64,000 nt of DNA from Bacteroidales bacterium (GTDB lineage Bacteria > Bacteroidota > Bacteroidia > Bacteroidales > UBA10428). Position 1 is the first letter of the stretch. Each line of letters opens with the position of its first letter. The stretch is taken from the NCBI GenBank assembly GCA_016935435.1, contig JAFGQZ010000001.1:1-64000 (forward strand), in the 5' to 3' direction. The notes below the pieces were generated by a model that ran no database searches, was not told the origin of the DNA, and worked only from the letters and a program-made list of their open reading frames with translations. Positions 1-9,646 of the stretch are shown here, piece by piece. Both the position numbers and the translations under genes were made by a program.

Positions 1-299
1 GCCGGCAGTAGAAAGCGCTTTTCCACTTCGAACAAAACGCACAACTTAGGTAAAACTTTAAGCCGCAAATTTACTAAGTTTAATATTTTATTCAATTTTT
101 ATGATTAAAAACACCAGCTATTTTTCTACATAATACTTGCATTTTGAAAAATCTGTTATTAAGGATACACTTAAAAGCTAAAAATTGCCGATTTTTGCAC
201 CTATACATATTTTTCACAAAGAAAGTTAGTGTAACTTAACCGGAAACAGGCTAACATAACATTTATGAATAACAGGTTAATTAACTTATATATATTCTC
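1..299. other. Intergenic leader, no gene seen
   Basis: No convincing coding region is visible in the first 299 bases. On the minus strand TAAATTTG (66-73) matches the Bacteroidota -7 box TAnnTTTG, with an ATTG at the expected upstream distance (93-96), so a weak promoter may fire leftward out of the window. The right part carries a 33-nt sequence found again near 39.5 kb (separate entry). Confidence 0.5.
218..250 (+). repeat. Dispersed repeat copy 1
   Basis: About 33 bases containing AGTGTAACTTAA followed, after a variable base, by CG and AAACAGG. A second copy lies at 39494-39526 in the same orientation, with five or six mismatches. Both sit in non-coding DNA between regions of unrelated function. 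Similarity fades afterwards, but both are followed within about 20 bases by ATTTATG. Origin is unknown: it could be a leader element or a remnant of a mobile repeat. Confidence 0.5.
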
Positions 300-1256
300 G
301 TGATAAACTTCAACAATAACCCCGTATGCAGGCTTTTTGGGATAGAATACCCCATAATACAGGGCGGAATGGTATGGTGCAGCGGGCACAAACTGGTATC
401 GGCAGTAAGCAATGCCGGAGGCCTGGGCCTATTGGGCGCCGGCTCAATGACCCCTGAAATACTACAGGAACACATTGATAAAACCAAAACAGAAACGGAT
501 AAACCCTTTGGGGTTAACCTTCCCTTAATACACAGGCAGGTTGCCGGTTTAATTGAAGTAGTGCTGAAAAATAAAATTAAAATAGTGTTTACATCGGCAG
601 GAAACCCGGCCCAATGGACACAGGTGCTTAAGGCCAATGGGTGCAAAGTTGCCCATGTAATAGCCAACACAAAGTTTGCCCAAAAAGCTGCCGACTCTGG
701 TGCCGACGCCATTGTGGCCGAAGGTTTCGAAGCTGGTGGCCATAACGGACGAGAAGAAACAACAACCTTTACCTTACTGCCCCTGATAAGGCAATCGGTG
801 CAAATACCGGTAATTGCCGCCGGCGGTATGTACAATGGCAGCTCGTTGCTGGCGGCTGCTGCCCTGGGTGCATCCGGCATTCAGTTAGGCAGCAGGTTTG
901 CCGTTTGCGACGAATCGTCGGCACACGAAAATTTCAAAAACTACGTTTATCAATCGGGCGAAGGTGCAACCAGGCTTTTGCTAAAAAGGCTTATACCAGT
1001 GAGGCTTATATTGAACGATTTTGCCATGCAGGTTATAGAAACAGAAACAAAAGGTGCCTCTGTTGCCGAATTAACAAATCTTTTGGGCTCCGGAAGGTGC
1101 AAAAAAGGCGTTTTTGAAGGCGACCTTTCAGAAGGCGAACTCGAAATCGGACAGGTTGCTGCCCTGATAAAGAAAAAAGAAACTGCCAAAGAAATTATTG
1201 AAGATATTGTTCATGGATATTTCAAAGAGCTTGAACGTGTTTGCAATCAACCTTAA
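300..1256 (+). CDS. NAD(P)H-dependent flavin oxidoreductase (FabK / 2-nitropropane dioxygenase-like)
   Basis: A 318-aa TIM-barrel flavoprotein of the nitronate monooxygenase/FabK family. The N-terminal QGGM (21-24) and the run of small residues around 39-48 form the FMN site. AGGH (145-148) holds the family catalytic histidine. AAGGMYNG (173-180) and GASGIQLGSRF (190-200) are the usual FMN-phosphate loops. The start is GTG at 300, the first codon in frame just before the conserved N-terminus. Its 3' end overlaps the next gene by 44 bases. FabK-type enoyl-ACP reductase and nitronate monooxygenase cannot be told apart from sequence alone. Family assignment is secure, substrate is not. Confidence 0.88.
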   Translation: MINFNNNPVCRLFGIEYPIIQGGMVWCSGHKLVSAVSNAGGLGLLGAGSMTPEILQEHIDKTKTETDKPFGVNLPLIHRQVAGLIEVVLKNKIKIVFTSAGNPAQWTQVLKANGCKVAHVIANTKFAQKAADSGADAIVAEGFEAGGHNGREETTTFTLLPLIRQSVQIPVIAAGGMYNGSSLLAAAALGASGIQLGSRFAVCDESSAHENFKNYVYQSGEGATRLLLKRLIPVRLILNDFAMQVIETETKGASVAELTNLLGSGRCKKGVFEGDLSEGELEIGQVAALIKKKETAKEIIEDIVHGYFKELERVCNQP

Positions 1257-2772
1257 AACAGTTGCCGTTGCACTTTTTTTCTCGGTAAACCTGTATTCTT
1301 TTGCCCAATCAATAGAACAACAGGTTGTAAAAATTAAATATATTGCCCTGAATTCGGGAAATATTGAAATTGAATGGGAAAAGTTGCCCACTCCCGATAT
1401 TACCCACTATACCATTAGCTATTTGAAATTTACAGGCAACAACCCCATACCAAGCTTTAACCCTGTTGAGGGCATTTCGGTGAATGCCTCGGCAACTCCG
1501 TTTGCATCTTTCAGCCCCGACTTGCTCGCAGGTGTGGACATACACAACCAGCCTGTTGTTTTTGCCGTACAAGCCCACGCAGGCATTCAAAAAAGTAACT
1601 CCGACAACGAAAACTGGGACAGCACAATAGTGCTTAAAGCAAGTTTCGATAGTTGCCAGGGCACTGCCAGCCTAAGCTGGAACCGGTACGATTTTAACAT
1701 GTGGGATTATAATTTGTTGGCCTACAGAATTTACCTTTCGGAAAACAACAGCCCATACATTTTGTACCGTACTGTTTATACCGAACAATATACCATTGAA
1801 GGACTGCGGCCAAATACCGACTATTCGGTTTTTATAGCTGCCATACCCGACAACAATAGCCTGGGGGCTGATTCCGCCACTTCGTTCTCAATAGGTTTTA
1901 ATACCCGCATGGAGCGCGTTCCGGAATATATTTATGCCGATTTTGCAACATTCAGCAACGGAAATGCCTTAGTTCAATTTTCGGTTGACCCATTAGGCGA
2001 AATATCCCGTTTTAACCTGCTGCGTGCAAGTTTAGTTGACAGGGTTTTTGAAACTATTGCCCAGCTTAATGCCACCAACAATAAAATAAGTTTTACCGAC
2101 AAGTCCGATTTTCTTTCGGGGCCATATTTATACAGTGTCGATGCTATAAATACCTGCAATATTATTGCCCGCTCATCAGAAAATACTGCTTCAACAATTA
2201 TTCTGGAAGCAAACATTACAGAGCAGGGGCCTTTACTAACCTGGAACGAATATATTGAATGGCCAGGCGGTGTTGCCAACTATATTATTGAACGCAGGCT
2301 CGACAACAACAACTATCAGATATTGCAATCTGTTGTGTCGGCCCCATTTACCGACACCGAACTAAAAACCCTTACCGGTCAAGGCCTTCAGTCGGGCGTA
2401 TGTTATCGCATAACTGCGGTTGAAGGCTTTCCGGGCGAAAACAGCGCCCACACCAGCACTACTAATGAAGTTTGTATTGAAATGCCCTTAAACATCAGGT
2501 TCGATTTCGATGCATTTATTCCCGGAAGCGCCACCGGAAACAATTCTTTTGGCCCTGCAATAGATTATTTGCCCGATGAATTTATTTTCGAAATACTGGA
2601 TCGCTCCGGAAGAATTGTTTACCGCTCCACCGACCCCCTTAATTGCCGGTGGGATGGAAAAATCAATAACCGGCCTGCACCTGAAGGTGCTTATATGTAT
2701 GTTCTGCAATACAGCATTCAAGGAGGCCGAAAGCATGTAATAAGGGGAAGTGTTGCCGTTGTATATCCTTAG
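1213..2772 (+). CDS. Secreted FnIII-repeat protein with T9SS type-B-like C-terminal sorting domain
   Basis: A 519-aa exported protein. I chose ATG 1213 over the TTG at 1198 because the signal peptide then begins normally and ends at ...YSFAQ. The body has several fibronectin-type-III-like beta modules (for example GNIEIEWEKLPTPDITHYTI, and repeated L.W..Y and Y.I.R patterns). The last 90 residues (DEFIFEILDRSGRIVYRS..., WDGKINN, PAPEGAYMYVLQY, final GSVAVVYP) follow the gliding-motility-associated C-terminal pattern used as a type IX secretion signal. It overlaps the upstream flavoprotein gene by 44 bases, suggesting co-transcription. Probably an extracellular or surface-attached adhesin or matrix protein; ligand unknown. 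Confidence 0.8.
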   Translation: MDISKSLNVFAINLKTVAVALFFSVNLYSFAQSIEQQVVKIKYIALNSGNIEIEWEKLPTPDITHYTISYLKFTGNNPIPSFNPVEGISVNASATPFASFSPDLLAGVDIHNQPVVFAVQAHAGIQKSNSDNENWDSTIVLKASFDSCQGTASLSWNRYDFNMWDYNLLAYRIYLSENNSPYILYRTVYTEQYTIEGLRPNTDYSVFIAAIPDNNSLGADSATSFSIGFNTRMERVPEYIYADFATFSNGNALVQFSVDPLGEISRFNLLRASLVDRVFETIAQLNATNNKISFTDKSDFLSGPYLYSVDAINTCNIIARSSENTASTIILEANITEQGPLLTWNEYIEWPGGVANYIIERRLDNNNYQILQSVVSAPFTDTELKTLTGQGLQSGVCYRITAVEGFPGENSAHTSTTNEVCIEMPLNIRFDFDAFIPGSATGNNSFGPAIDYLPDEFIFEILDRSGRIVYRSTDPLNCRWDGKINNRPAPEGAYMYVLQYSIQGGRKHVIRGSVAVVYP

Positions 2773-2848
2773 TTTTTCTACATCGTAAAAACTACGCCGA
2801 ATTTCATTATTTTTGTGCTTCATTTTCGATACGCAAAGTAACTTTTAC

Positions 2849-5086
2849 ATGGAAGTACCAATTGAAATAGAAGAGGCCGGGATACGCGAGAAATTTTACG
2901 ATCTGCTAAATTCCTGTACCCGATGCACCCCGGAAGGCAAAGAATTGATTACCAAAGCTTTCAGGCTTGCGTACGAAGCACATAAAGGCATGCTCCGAAA
3001 ATCGGGCGAACCTTATATAATCCACCCATTGTCTGTTGCCAAAATAGTCAGCAACGACATCGGCCTGGGTTCAAAATCTATAGCCTGTTCGCTGCTGCAC
3101 GATGTTGTTGAAGACACCGACTATACCCTTGAGGATATTGAGCGTTTGTTCGGTGAAAAGATTGCCTCGATTATTAACGGGCTGACAAAAATTTCGGGCG
3201 TTTTCGACAATAAAAGTTCGCTGCAAGCCGAGAATTTCAGAAAAATGCTACTCACCCTTTCCGACGATGTAAGGGTAATTCTTATAAAAATTGCCGACAG
3301 GCTCCATAATATGCGCACCCTCGACAGCCTGCCCCAGCACAAACAAATGAAAATTTCGAGCGAAACCATTTACTTATACGCCCCCCTTGCCCACCGCTTA
3401 GGTTTATATGCCATAAAAACCGAACTGGAAGATTTAAGCCTTAAATACAGGTACCCTAAAATTTATGACGAACTGAACGAAAAGCTCCAGAAGAACGAAA
3501 ATGAAAGAAAAGTATTTCTGGAAGAATTTAAAAAGCCAATCGACGAACGGCTTAGGGAGTATGGGCTGAAATATGAAATTACAGGCAGGCTGAAATCGGT
3601 TTATTCTATCTGGCAGAAGATGCAAAACAAAAATGTGCCTTTCGAGGAAATCTTCGATTTAATGGCCATTCGAATAGTGTTTGAACCCGACGACAGGCTC
3701 GCCGAAAAAACACAGTGCTGGAATATATATTCGCTCATTACCGATATTTTTATGCCTAAGCCCGAGCGAATACGCGACTGGGTAAGCACCCCAAAGGCAA
3801 ACGGTTACGAAGCCCTGCACGCCACAGTTATGGGCCCTAAGGGAAACTGGGTGGAGGTACAGATTCGTTCGAAACGTATGGACGAAATAGCAGAAAAAGG
3901 TTTTGCCGCACACTGGAAATATAAACAATCGGACGATCAGGAAACCGAAATAGACAAGTGGCTGAAACAAATACGTGAACTGCTAGCCGATCCAAACTCC
4001 GATGCCCTTGAATTCCTCGACGATTTTAAGCTAAACCTTTTTGCCACCGAAATCTTTATTTTTACCCCTCGCGGCGATATAAAAACACTTCCTTCAAATG
4101 CCAACGTTCTCGATTTTGCATATCACATCCACAGTAAAATTGGCCACAAAGCCATTGGTGCTAAAGTTAACCATAAACTGGTGCCCCTGGTACATATTCT
4201 GCGTAGTGGCGACCAAGTCGAAATTATTACATCCGATAAGCCTCAATCGCGCATTGAATGGTTAAACAAAGTAAATACAGCCAAAGCCAAAACCGCTATT
4301 AAAGAATACCTGAAAGCCGAAACCAAAAACCGAATCGAAAAAGGCAAACAAATACTCGAAGATAAACTTGAAGAACTTAAGCTAAAACCCAGCAACCGCA
4401 TTTTCCGGAAACTCCTTCCAAACTACCAGGTAACTTCAAAAGATGAACTTTACAGCAAAATAGCCATTGGCATTATTTCGCTCGACGACCTGAAAAAAAT
4501 TCTTAAAAAGAACACAAAAAATAAATGGATACGTTATTGGACCCTGCAGTTTAACTCGAAAAACAACGACGATGATTTCGATGGCGATTTACCTGAAGAA
4601 GAAGTAGAAATTACCCACGAAGCTAAAAAAGAACCAGTTTACCTTGGGGAAACATCGGATCCGTCCAACCTTAACTACACCATTGCACAATGTTGCAAAC
4701 CCATTCCCGGCGACGAAGTAATAGGCTTTGTTGACGAATACAACCAGGTTATTGTGCATAAAAGTAAATGTCCCGAATCAATAAAATTATCATCGAGCTA
4801 CGGAAACCGCATAACCGATGTTAAATGGACAACCCACAAAGTATATTCGTTTTTGGTTAAGATAGCCCTTTCCGGCACCGACAAATTTGGCATTTATAAC
4901 GATATTACAACAATTATTACCAAACAACTAAATGCCAATATCAGAAATATCAACCTCGAGAGCCACGATGGTATATGGGAAGGCACCATTGAGCTGTATG
5001 TACATGACACCAAAGACCTCAACAATCTTATGATGAACCTTGGGAAAATAAAAGGGGTGGGATCGGTTAAACGTGTAGAAAAATAA
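2849..5086 (+). CDS. spoT: Bifunctional (p)ppGpp synthetase/hydrolase (RelA/SpoT family)
   Basis: A 745-aa long RSH enzyme that makes and degrades the stringent-response alarmone. ATG 2849 is chosen because the GTG at 2813 would add a non-conserved tail. Order of domains: HD hydrolase with HDVVEDT (H84, D85), synthetase region with RLKSVYSIWQKM, DLMAIRIVF and YEALHATV...GFAAHWKYK, TGS domain from IFIFTPRGDIKTLPSNANVLDFAYHIH, a zinc-finger-like CC motif (AQCCKPIPGDEVIGF) and a C-terminal ACT domain. Both catalytic halves keep their hallmark residues, so it should be bifunctional. Full length for the family, with a Fur-family gene downstream. Confidence 0.96.
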   Translation: MEVPIEIEEAGIREKFYDLLNSCTRCTPEGKELITKAFRLAYEAHKGMLRKSGEPYIIHPLSVAKIVSNDIGLGSKSIACSLLHDVVEDTDYTLEDIERLFGEKIASIINGLTKISGVFDNKSSLQAENFRKMLLTLSDDVRVILIKIADRLHNMRTLDSLPQHKQMKISSETIYLYAPLAHRLGLYAIKTELEDLSLKYRYPKIYDELNEKLQKNENERKVFLEEFKKPIDERLREYGLKYEITGRLKSVYSIWQKMQNKNVPFEEIFDLMAIRIVFEPDDRLAEKTQCWNIYSLITDIFMPKPERIRDWVSTPKANGYEALHATVMGPKGNWVEVQIRSKRMDEIAEKGFAAHWKYKQSDDQETEIDKWLKQIRELLADPNSDALEFLDDFKLNLFATEIFIFTPRGDIKTLPSNANVLDFAYHIHSKIGHKAIGAKVNHKLVPLVHILRSGDQVEIITSDKPQSRIEWLNKVNTAKAKTAIKEYLKAETKNRIEKGKQILEDKLEELKLKPSNRIFRKLLPNYQVTSKDELYSKIAIGIISLDDLKKILKKNTKNKWIRYWTLQFNSKNNDDDFDGDLPEEEVEITHEAKKEPVYLGETSDPSNLNYTIAQCCKPIPGDEVIGFVDEYNQVIVHKSKCPESIKLSSSYGNRITDVKWTTHKVYSFLVKIALSGTDKFGIYNDITTIITKQLNANIRNINLESHDGIWEGTIELYVHDTKDLNNLMMNLGKIKGVGSVKRVEK

Positions 5087-5153
5087 CAGGGAAGTCTATA
5101 AGTTTTTACAAAAACTCCTAAACATCAGCAACCACATAACTTTTTCATTACAA

Positions 5154-5174
5154 AATATGCTATATTAGCATATT
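5154..5174. promoter_or_regulatory. Perfect palindrome upstream of the Fur-family gene
   Basis: AATATGCTA, a three-base TAT spacer, then TAGCATATT: a perfect 9+9 inverted repeat ending 20 bases before the ATG of the Fur-family regulator. Fur and PerR bind AT-rich dyads of this size, so it is a natural candidate for an autoregulatory operator. That role is an inference from position and symmetry. Confidence 0.55.
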
Positions 5175-5194
5175 ATTTTTAATTAGTCTAAGTT

Positions 5195-5632
5195 ATGATA
5201 TCTGCTGAGACTAAAGAAACCGTAAAAAAAATCTTTACCGACTACCTGGAAAAAAAAGGGCACAGGAAAACCCCCGAAAGGTTTGCAATACTCGAAGAAA
5301 TTTATTCGCGCGAAGGGCACTTCGATATTGAAACCCTGTATATTTTTATGAAAAATAAAAATTACAGGGTAAGCAGGGCAACTTTATACAACACCATAGA
5401 ACTTCTGCTTGACTGTAGCCTGGTTGTTAAACACCAGTTTGGCAAAAACATTGCACAGTTCGAAAAAGCATATCGCTGTATTCAGCACGACCATTTAATA
5501 GATATTGAAAGCGGCGAGGTTTTTGAGTTCTGCGATCCGCGGATGCAGGAAATTATTCGCACAGCCTGCGAACTAAACGGGTTCGACTTGTCGCACCACT
5601 CGCTTTACATATACGGGAAGAAGAAAGCTTAA
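5195..5632 (+). CDS. Fur-family transcriptional regulator
   Basis: A 145-aa metalloregulator with an N-terminal winged helix ([20 protein letters not shown], then [19 protein letters not shown] as recognition region) and a C-terminal dimer/metal domain ([21 protein letters not shown]98 and H100 as likely ligands). The usual C-terminal CxxC zinc pair is missing, so it belongs to the Fur members without the structural zinc cysteines. It could be iron- or peroxide-responsive; the sequence does not decide. A perfect palindrome lies 20 bases upstream, and a composite repeat begins right after its stop codon. Confidence 0.9.
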   Translation: MISAETKETVKKIFTDYLEKKGHRKTPERFAILEEIYSREGHFDIETLYIFMKNKNYRVSRATLYNTIELLLDCSLVVKHQFGKNIAQFEKAYRCIQHDHLIDIESGEVFEFCDPRMQEIIRTACELNGFDLSHHSLYIYGKKKA

Positions 5633-5750
5633 AGTTCAAAATTTTCAGTAAACAATAAACAGCTAATATGAAAATGTAATAATTAATAAATTCATTTTCT
5701 TCATTTTCTTCATTTTCTTCATTTTCTTCATTTTCTTCATTTTCTTCATT
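5633..5750 (+). repeat. Composite 3' repeat, locus 1 (degenerate heptamers plus 9-nt array)
   Basis: Directly after the Fur-family stop codon come one AAAGTTCAAA-like unit, a degenerate CAGTAAACAATAAACAG (a decayed CAGTGAA array), an AATAATTAA stretch, then six perfect tandem copies of the 9-mer CATTTTCTT (5693-5746) plus CATT. Module order and orientation match three other loci in this window. A minus-strand reading gives a repeated NEE peptide with no other sign of coding. Confidence 0.85.
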
Positions 5751-5823
5751 ATAATACAGAATCGGCAAAACTATTGAAAAACACAGCGGCTTTTTGTACC
5801 TTTAGTCAATTATTACCCTAATT

Positions 5824-6507
5824 ATGAGCTTCTTGAAACTTATTTGCATACTTACAATAAGTTTTTTTCTGCAAGCCGACAAATTTACTGTTGAACGGGA
5901 AAAGATGGTAAAAGAACAAATTGTTGCAAGGGGAATTACCGACAAAGCCTTACTTAAAGCCTTTTACGATGTCGAAAGGCATTTGTTTGTGCCTGAAGAA
6001 CAGGCAATGTATGCCTATTACGATGGCCCTCTGCCTATAGGCTATGGCCAAACCATTTCGCAACCTTATATTGTGGCCTATATGACCGATGCCCTTGAAG
6101 TTAAACCAACCGACAAAGTACTTGAAATCGGCACCGGGTCGGGGTATCAGGCTGCTATACTGGCAAAACTGGCAAAGGAAGTTTTTACTATTGAAATTGT
6201 CAAGCCCCTGGGCCTCGAAGCGCGGGAGCGTTTGAAAGGTCTTAACTATAACAATGTACAGGTAAAAATTGGCGATGGCTATGCAGGTTGGAAAGAGTTT
6301 GCCCCTTTCAACAAAATTATGATAACGGCGGCTGCCCCTGTAATACCGGAACCCCTGCTGGAACAACTCGCCGAAGGCGGCAAACTAATTATGCCTGTTG
6401 GCGCACAGCATGCCACCCAACAATTAGTGCTGGCAGAAAAGAAGAATGGCAAAATCAGAAAAAACTACCTTCTGGCTGTAAGGTTTGTGCCCTTTACAAG
6501 GGAATAA
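5824..6507 (+). CDS. pcm: Protein-L-isoaspartate O-methyltransferase
   Basis: A 227-aa SAM-dependent enzyme that methylates L-isoaspartyl residues in damaged proteins to start their repair. The Pcm substrate and SAM motifs are clear: GYGQTISQPYIVAYMTDAL, LEIGTGSGYQAAILAKLA (motif I), VFTIEIVKPLG, GDGYAGWKEFAPFNKIMITAAAP and the closing LVLAEKKNG...VRFVPF. The first 18 residues are hydrophobic (MSFLKLICILTISFFLQA), which is unusual for a cytoplasmic repair enzyme and may mark a signal peptide, giving a periplasmic form. An internal start near VEREKM would remove it. Confidence 0.93.
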   Translation: MSFLKLICILTISFFLQADKFTVEREKMVKEQIVARGITDKALLKAFYDVERHLFVPEEQAMYAYYDGPLPIGYGQTISQPYIVAYMTDALEVKPTDKVLEIGTGSGYQAAILAKLAKEVFTIEIVKPLGLEARERLKGLNYNNVQVKIGDGYAGWKEFAPFNKIMITAAAPVIPEPLLEQLAEGGKLIMPVGAQHATQQLVLAEKKNGKIRKNYLLAVRFVPFTRE

Positions 6508-6631
6508 ACTTTTCATTGGCCATAAACATGAAAGCTGCCCGATATTATTGCCCCTCCAAAAAAGCTGCCTGGTAACAATAACTTCATATTTTGTTAAAAC
6601 AAACAATACAATTGCTGTTCAATGTATCGAC

Positions 6632-6639
6632 TACTTTTG
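6632..6639 (+). promoter_or_regulatory. Candidate -7 box (TAnnTTTG)
   Basis: TACTTTTG fits the Bacteroidota -7 consensus and lies about 20 bases before the ATG at 6659. The upstream element is only ATTG at 6611-6614 with a 17-base gap, slightly short, so support is moderate. Confidence 0.35.
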
Positions 6640-6658
6640 CCATAAGAAATAAAAATCA

Positions 6659-6922
6659 ATGGCAAAAGTTAAATTTATCGAGCTCACCCTGGGAAATTAC
6701 ACCATACACCACGGATATAACAGCAGTGGCTCGGAACATAAAGAGCTATTCAGTGTTGAAATTCCGAAACAGGTTATTATACCTTTAGATTCGGTTGTTT
6801 ATGCCGATAACGAGCATATTGTTACAAGGTACATTGCCGGAAGGCTAATATACTGGGAATACCATAACGGGTATGAATATCTGAAGAACAAGCTCACAAA
6901 GAGCACTGCAAAGCCTTTTTAG
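6659..6922 (+). CDS. Small hypothetical protein
   Basis: An 87-aa protein beginning MAKVKFIELTLGNYTIHHGY. It has no signal peptide or membrane segment. The composition is mixed alpha/beta with many aromatic residues (YIAGRLIYWEYHNGYEY) and a basic tail. I do not recognise the family. Coding is supported by an upstream TAnnTTTG-like box, a plausible ATG and codon usage like its neighbours. It converges on the chemoreceptor gene that follows on the other strand. Confidence 0.6.
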   Translation: MAKVKFIELTLGNYTIHHGYNSSGSEHKELFSVEIPKQVIIPLDSVVYADNEHIVTRYIAGRLIYWEYHNGYEYLKNKLTKSTAKPF

Positions 6923-7018
6923 TAAGCCCTTTATTGCATGTAATTAATACAGCACTTTTATTTACGGGCAGGCAATAAAAACTATCGCCAATAGTAAATA
7001 CTTAATTTACGGGGGTTG

Positions 7019-9064
7019 TTAAAACGATTCAAATTCGTTTTCGTCGATATTTTCGTGTCCGCCAGGTTTAAGCGTAATGTTCGCACCTTTCGAAAATACA
7101 GGGACATGAGGTTTTTTAACCTCCGGGCCTTGTTTGTAGCTGTATCCCTTCTCTGAAATAGTGTCAACTTTAAAATAGCCAATTATTTCCCTCAGGCGCC
7201 CGGCCTGCGATGCCAGTTCTTCCGAACCCGAGGCCATTTGTTCCGATGATGTGACGTTTTGCTGTGTAACATTGTTTAATTGTTGTAAAGCATTATTAAC
7301 CTGGGTGGCGCCGTTATCCTGCTCAAGGCTGGCCGAGGCAATCTCTTGTATAAGCCGGGTAGTGTTCTGCACTTTGGGTATTGTATCGGCCATAACCTTA
7401 CCGGCCCCACTCGCCAAATCAAAGCTTTCGCGGGTAAGTTTTACAATTTCTTCGGCAGCAAGCTTGCTTTTCTCAGCCAACTTACGTACTTCTGAGGCCA
7501 CCACGGCAAACCCTTTACCATGTTCGCCTGCGCGGGCAGCTTCAACAGCAGCGTTAAGGGCAAGAATGTTGGTTTGAAAAGCAATATCGTTAATAATGCC
7601 AATTTTGTCGAGAATAGTTTTGTTTGCTTCAACGGCCTTTCCTGAAAGTTGAGCAACATCTGAAATGCCTGAGTTTGCATCAAGCGAAATTTCTTCGGTT
7701 TTTTTGGCATTCTGCGTATTGCTCGAAATATTGGCAGCCATTTCCTCCATGGTCGATGATATTTCTTCCACGGCAGCTGCCTGTTCGTTGGCACCCTGCG
7801 ACAACTGTTGCGATGATGAACTTAGCTGCATACTGGCCTCTGCTATATTGTCGGCACTGGTTGAAATTCCCCCGATTATGTCTTTTAATTTTTCACCCAT
7901 ATTTTGCAAGGCAAACGACAACTGGCCAATTTCGTCATTGCGCGCAAGCTTAATGTTGCCCGTTAAATCGCCGGCTGCTATCTTACCGGCAAAATTTACT
8001 GTTTCAAGTATAGGTTTTGTAATGTTTTTACTTACAAAAAACAAAAGGACCAGCAACAATAACAAACCGGGAAATGAAATAAGAAATACAACTATTTTTA
8101 AATTGCGTGTTTTAACCAATACCTCGTTTAACGGTACAGCATAGCCAAACCCCCATGCTTTCCCGGTATTGCCTATTTCTATCGGGTCAACAACTATATA
8201 TGATTCAGCCCCTATGGCACTTGCAAAGAAAGTAGCATCAAACACTTCCCCGTTGTTTATATGTTCAGCCAATTTATTTACGTTCTGCTCACCCAGCATA
8301 TCGGCTTCCGACTCAACCAGCGCTTTGTCGATATGCGATGGATCGAAGTGGGCAACCACCTTGCCTTCGTTAGAGAACACTGCCATAATTTTTTTCTCGC
8401 TATCGATGAATTCCTGCAAACTGCCCAAATCAATATCAACACCGGCAACCCCAAAAAATTTTCCATCACTGCCAAAAATGGGCACACTAATGCTAGAAAT
8501 ATAAGTTTTAACCCCTGTGCCGGTATAATCGTACCAATAAGGCTCAATAATTGCTTCGCGCTCTTCGTTTTTAGGTTTCAGAAAATAATCGGAAACTAAA
8601 ACTTCCTGCTCCTGCGGCAAACTAATTTTAAACTCTGTGCCAGCGCGGTAGAAAGCAGGTGAATAGCGCCCAGCATCGTTTGCATAAACAGTGTTTCTGT
8701 TGTTGATATCGTTACCATCGAGCACGTTGGGCTCTAGCACCACCCAGGCACTTTTAAACTGTTCGTTCAGTTTTAACACATCTTTAATAATATCAGCATA
8801 AACCTCGCGCCTGTTTTCTGCCGGTATCGATTTATAGGCAGAGAAGGTTCCGGCCAGTGTACGGGCGGTAATAAAACCTTCGTCAAAAAGATTTTCGGCT
8901 GTCTGGGAGTACATATTGGCCCTTTCGCGGGCAGCTTTCAGTTCATCATCGGTTACAATACGGTTAACCCTCACTGATATAAAGGTTATAACCAATGTAA
9001 AAATTAAGGTTACTGCCGAACCTATCAGCAGCATTATTCGTGTTTGCAGTTTCTTTGATTTCAT
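7019..9064 (-). CDS. Methyl-accepting chemotaxis protein with dCache sensor
   Basis: A 681-aa transmembrane chemoreceptor. TM1 is at about residues 9-30, a large periplasmic double-Cache-like sensor follows (contains [15 protein letters not shown] and GVAGVDIDL), TM2 is near 325-345, then HAMP ([23 protein letters not shown]) and the MCP signalling hairpin. The hairpin tip reads [18 protein letters not shown]. The extreme C-terminus ENEFESF resembles the NWETF tether that binds CheR and CheB in other bacteria. The ligand cannot be read from sequence. It stands alone, far from the two CheA genes in the window. A ten-base A run lies just upstream of the start. Confidence 0.94.
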   Translation of the reverse strand: MKSKKLQTRIMLLIGSAVTLIFTLVITFISVRVNRIVTDDELKAARERANMYSQTAENLFDEGFITARTLAGTFSAYKSIPAENRREVYADIIKDVLKLNEQFKSAWVVLEPNVLDGNDINNRNTVYANDAGRYSPAFYRAGTEFKISLPQEQEVLVSDYFLKPKNEEREAIIEPYWYDYTGTGVKTYISSISVPIFGSDGKFFGVAGVDIDLGSLQEFIDSEKKIMAVFSNEGKVVAHFDPSHIDKALVESEADMLGEQNVNKLAEHINNGEVFDATFFASAIGAESYIVVDPIEIGNTGKAWGFGYAVPLNEVLVKTRNLKIVVFLISFPGLLLLLVLLFFVSKNITKPILETVNFAGKIAAGDLTGNIKLARNDEIGQLSFALQNMGEKLKDIIGGISTSADNIAEASMQLSSSSQQLSQGANEQAAAVEEISSTMEEMAANISSNTQNAKKTEEISLDANSGISDVAQLSGKAVEANKTILDKIGIINDIAFQTNILALNAAVEAARAGEHGKGFAVVASEVRKLAEKSKLAAEEIVKLTRESFDLASGAGKVMADTIPKVQNTTRLIQEIASASLEQDNGATQVNNALQQLNNVTQQNVTSSEQMASGSEELASQAGRLREIIGYFKVDTISEKGYSYKQGPEVKKPHVPVFSKGANITLKPGGHENIDENEFESF

Positions 9065-9137
9065 GAAAATTGTTTTTTCAGTTTTAATAAAAGAAAAAAA
9101 AAACCTACAATTGCTAACAAGTATTAGTAACAGTCAT

Positions 9138-9581
9138 TTATAATTTTTTTCTCAGATAAACCATATCAACAAGTTGTATTCCATCTTCGTACATCGGGTG
9201 GTCATAATTATCGATAAAAAAATTCTTAATAATATGAGATTTTTCAAACCCACAGCTTTTATAAAACGATAATATTGTTGGAGTTTCGCCTGTTCCGACA
9301 AGCATAGTTTTAAAGTTGTTTTTGAAATAATCCGACACATATTTTATTAGGACCCTGGCATATCCTTTTCCCCGGTATTTTTTATATGTAGCAATGTTTT
9401 TTAATTCGCAGGTTTCTTTATTTATCGCTACAACAACACAAACAGTTTTCAGGTCATCATCGAACAGTACAAACATTTCGCCACTTTCCAGATATTTGTC
9501 AATCATATCCTCTTGTTCATCTGCTAATAGCAACAAATCGAGGTATTGCTTCTTGTTTTTGACAATCTTTTCTATTCTCAT
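9138..9581 (-). CDS. GNAT-family N-acetyltransferase
   Basis: A 147-aa single-domain acetyltransferase. The acetyl-CoA motif A is clear: [20 protein letters not shown] (Q/R-x-x-G-x-G/A type RGKGYA), followed by motif B with [17 protein letters not shown]. The substrate is unknown. Codon choice is clearly more AT-rich than in the flanking chemoreceptor and DUF389 genes. With the inverted repeat and the next two ORFs it forms a patch that looks acquired. Confidence 0.88.
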   Translation of the reverse strand: MRIEKIVKNKKQYLDLLLLADEQEDMIDKYLESGEMFVLFDDDLKTVCVVVAINKETCELKNIATYKKYRGKGYARVLIKYVSDYFKNNFKTMLVGTGETPTILSFYKSCGFEKSHIIKNFFIDNYDHPMYEDGIQLVDMVYLRKKL

Positions 9582-9646
9582 TATTTGATAATACTCGTTA
9601 AAATAAAATAGGGCAAACTGTTTTGTTGTAATAGTATGTTTTCGTT

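Noticed and set aside
1198-1212. TTG start for the FnIII protein
   Set aside because: The ATG at 1213 gives a normal signal peptide.
5553-5768. Minus-strand ORF encoding repeated NEE
   Set aside because: Purely the translation of the 9-mer array; no gene support.
7665-8144. 159-aa plus-strand ORF opposite a chemoreceptor
   Set aside because: It is antisense to the MCP hairpin, whose coding pattern generates open complementary frames.
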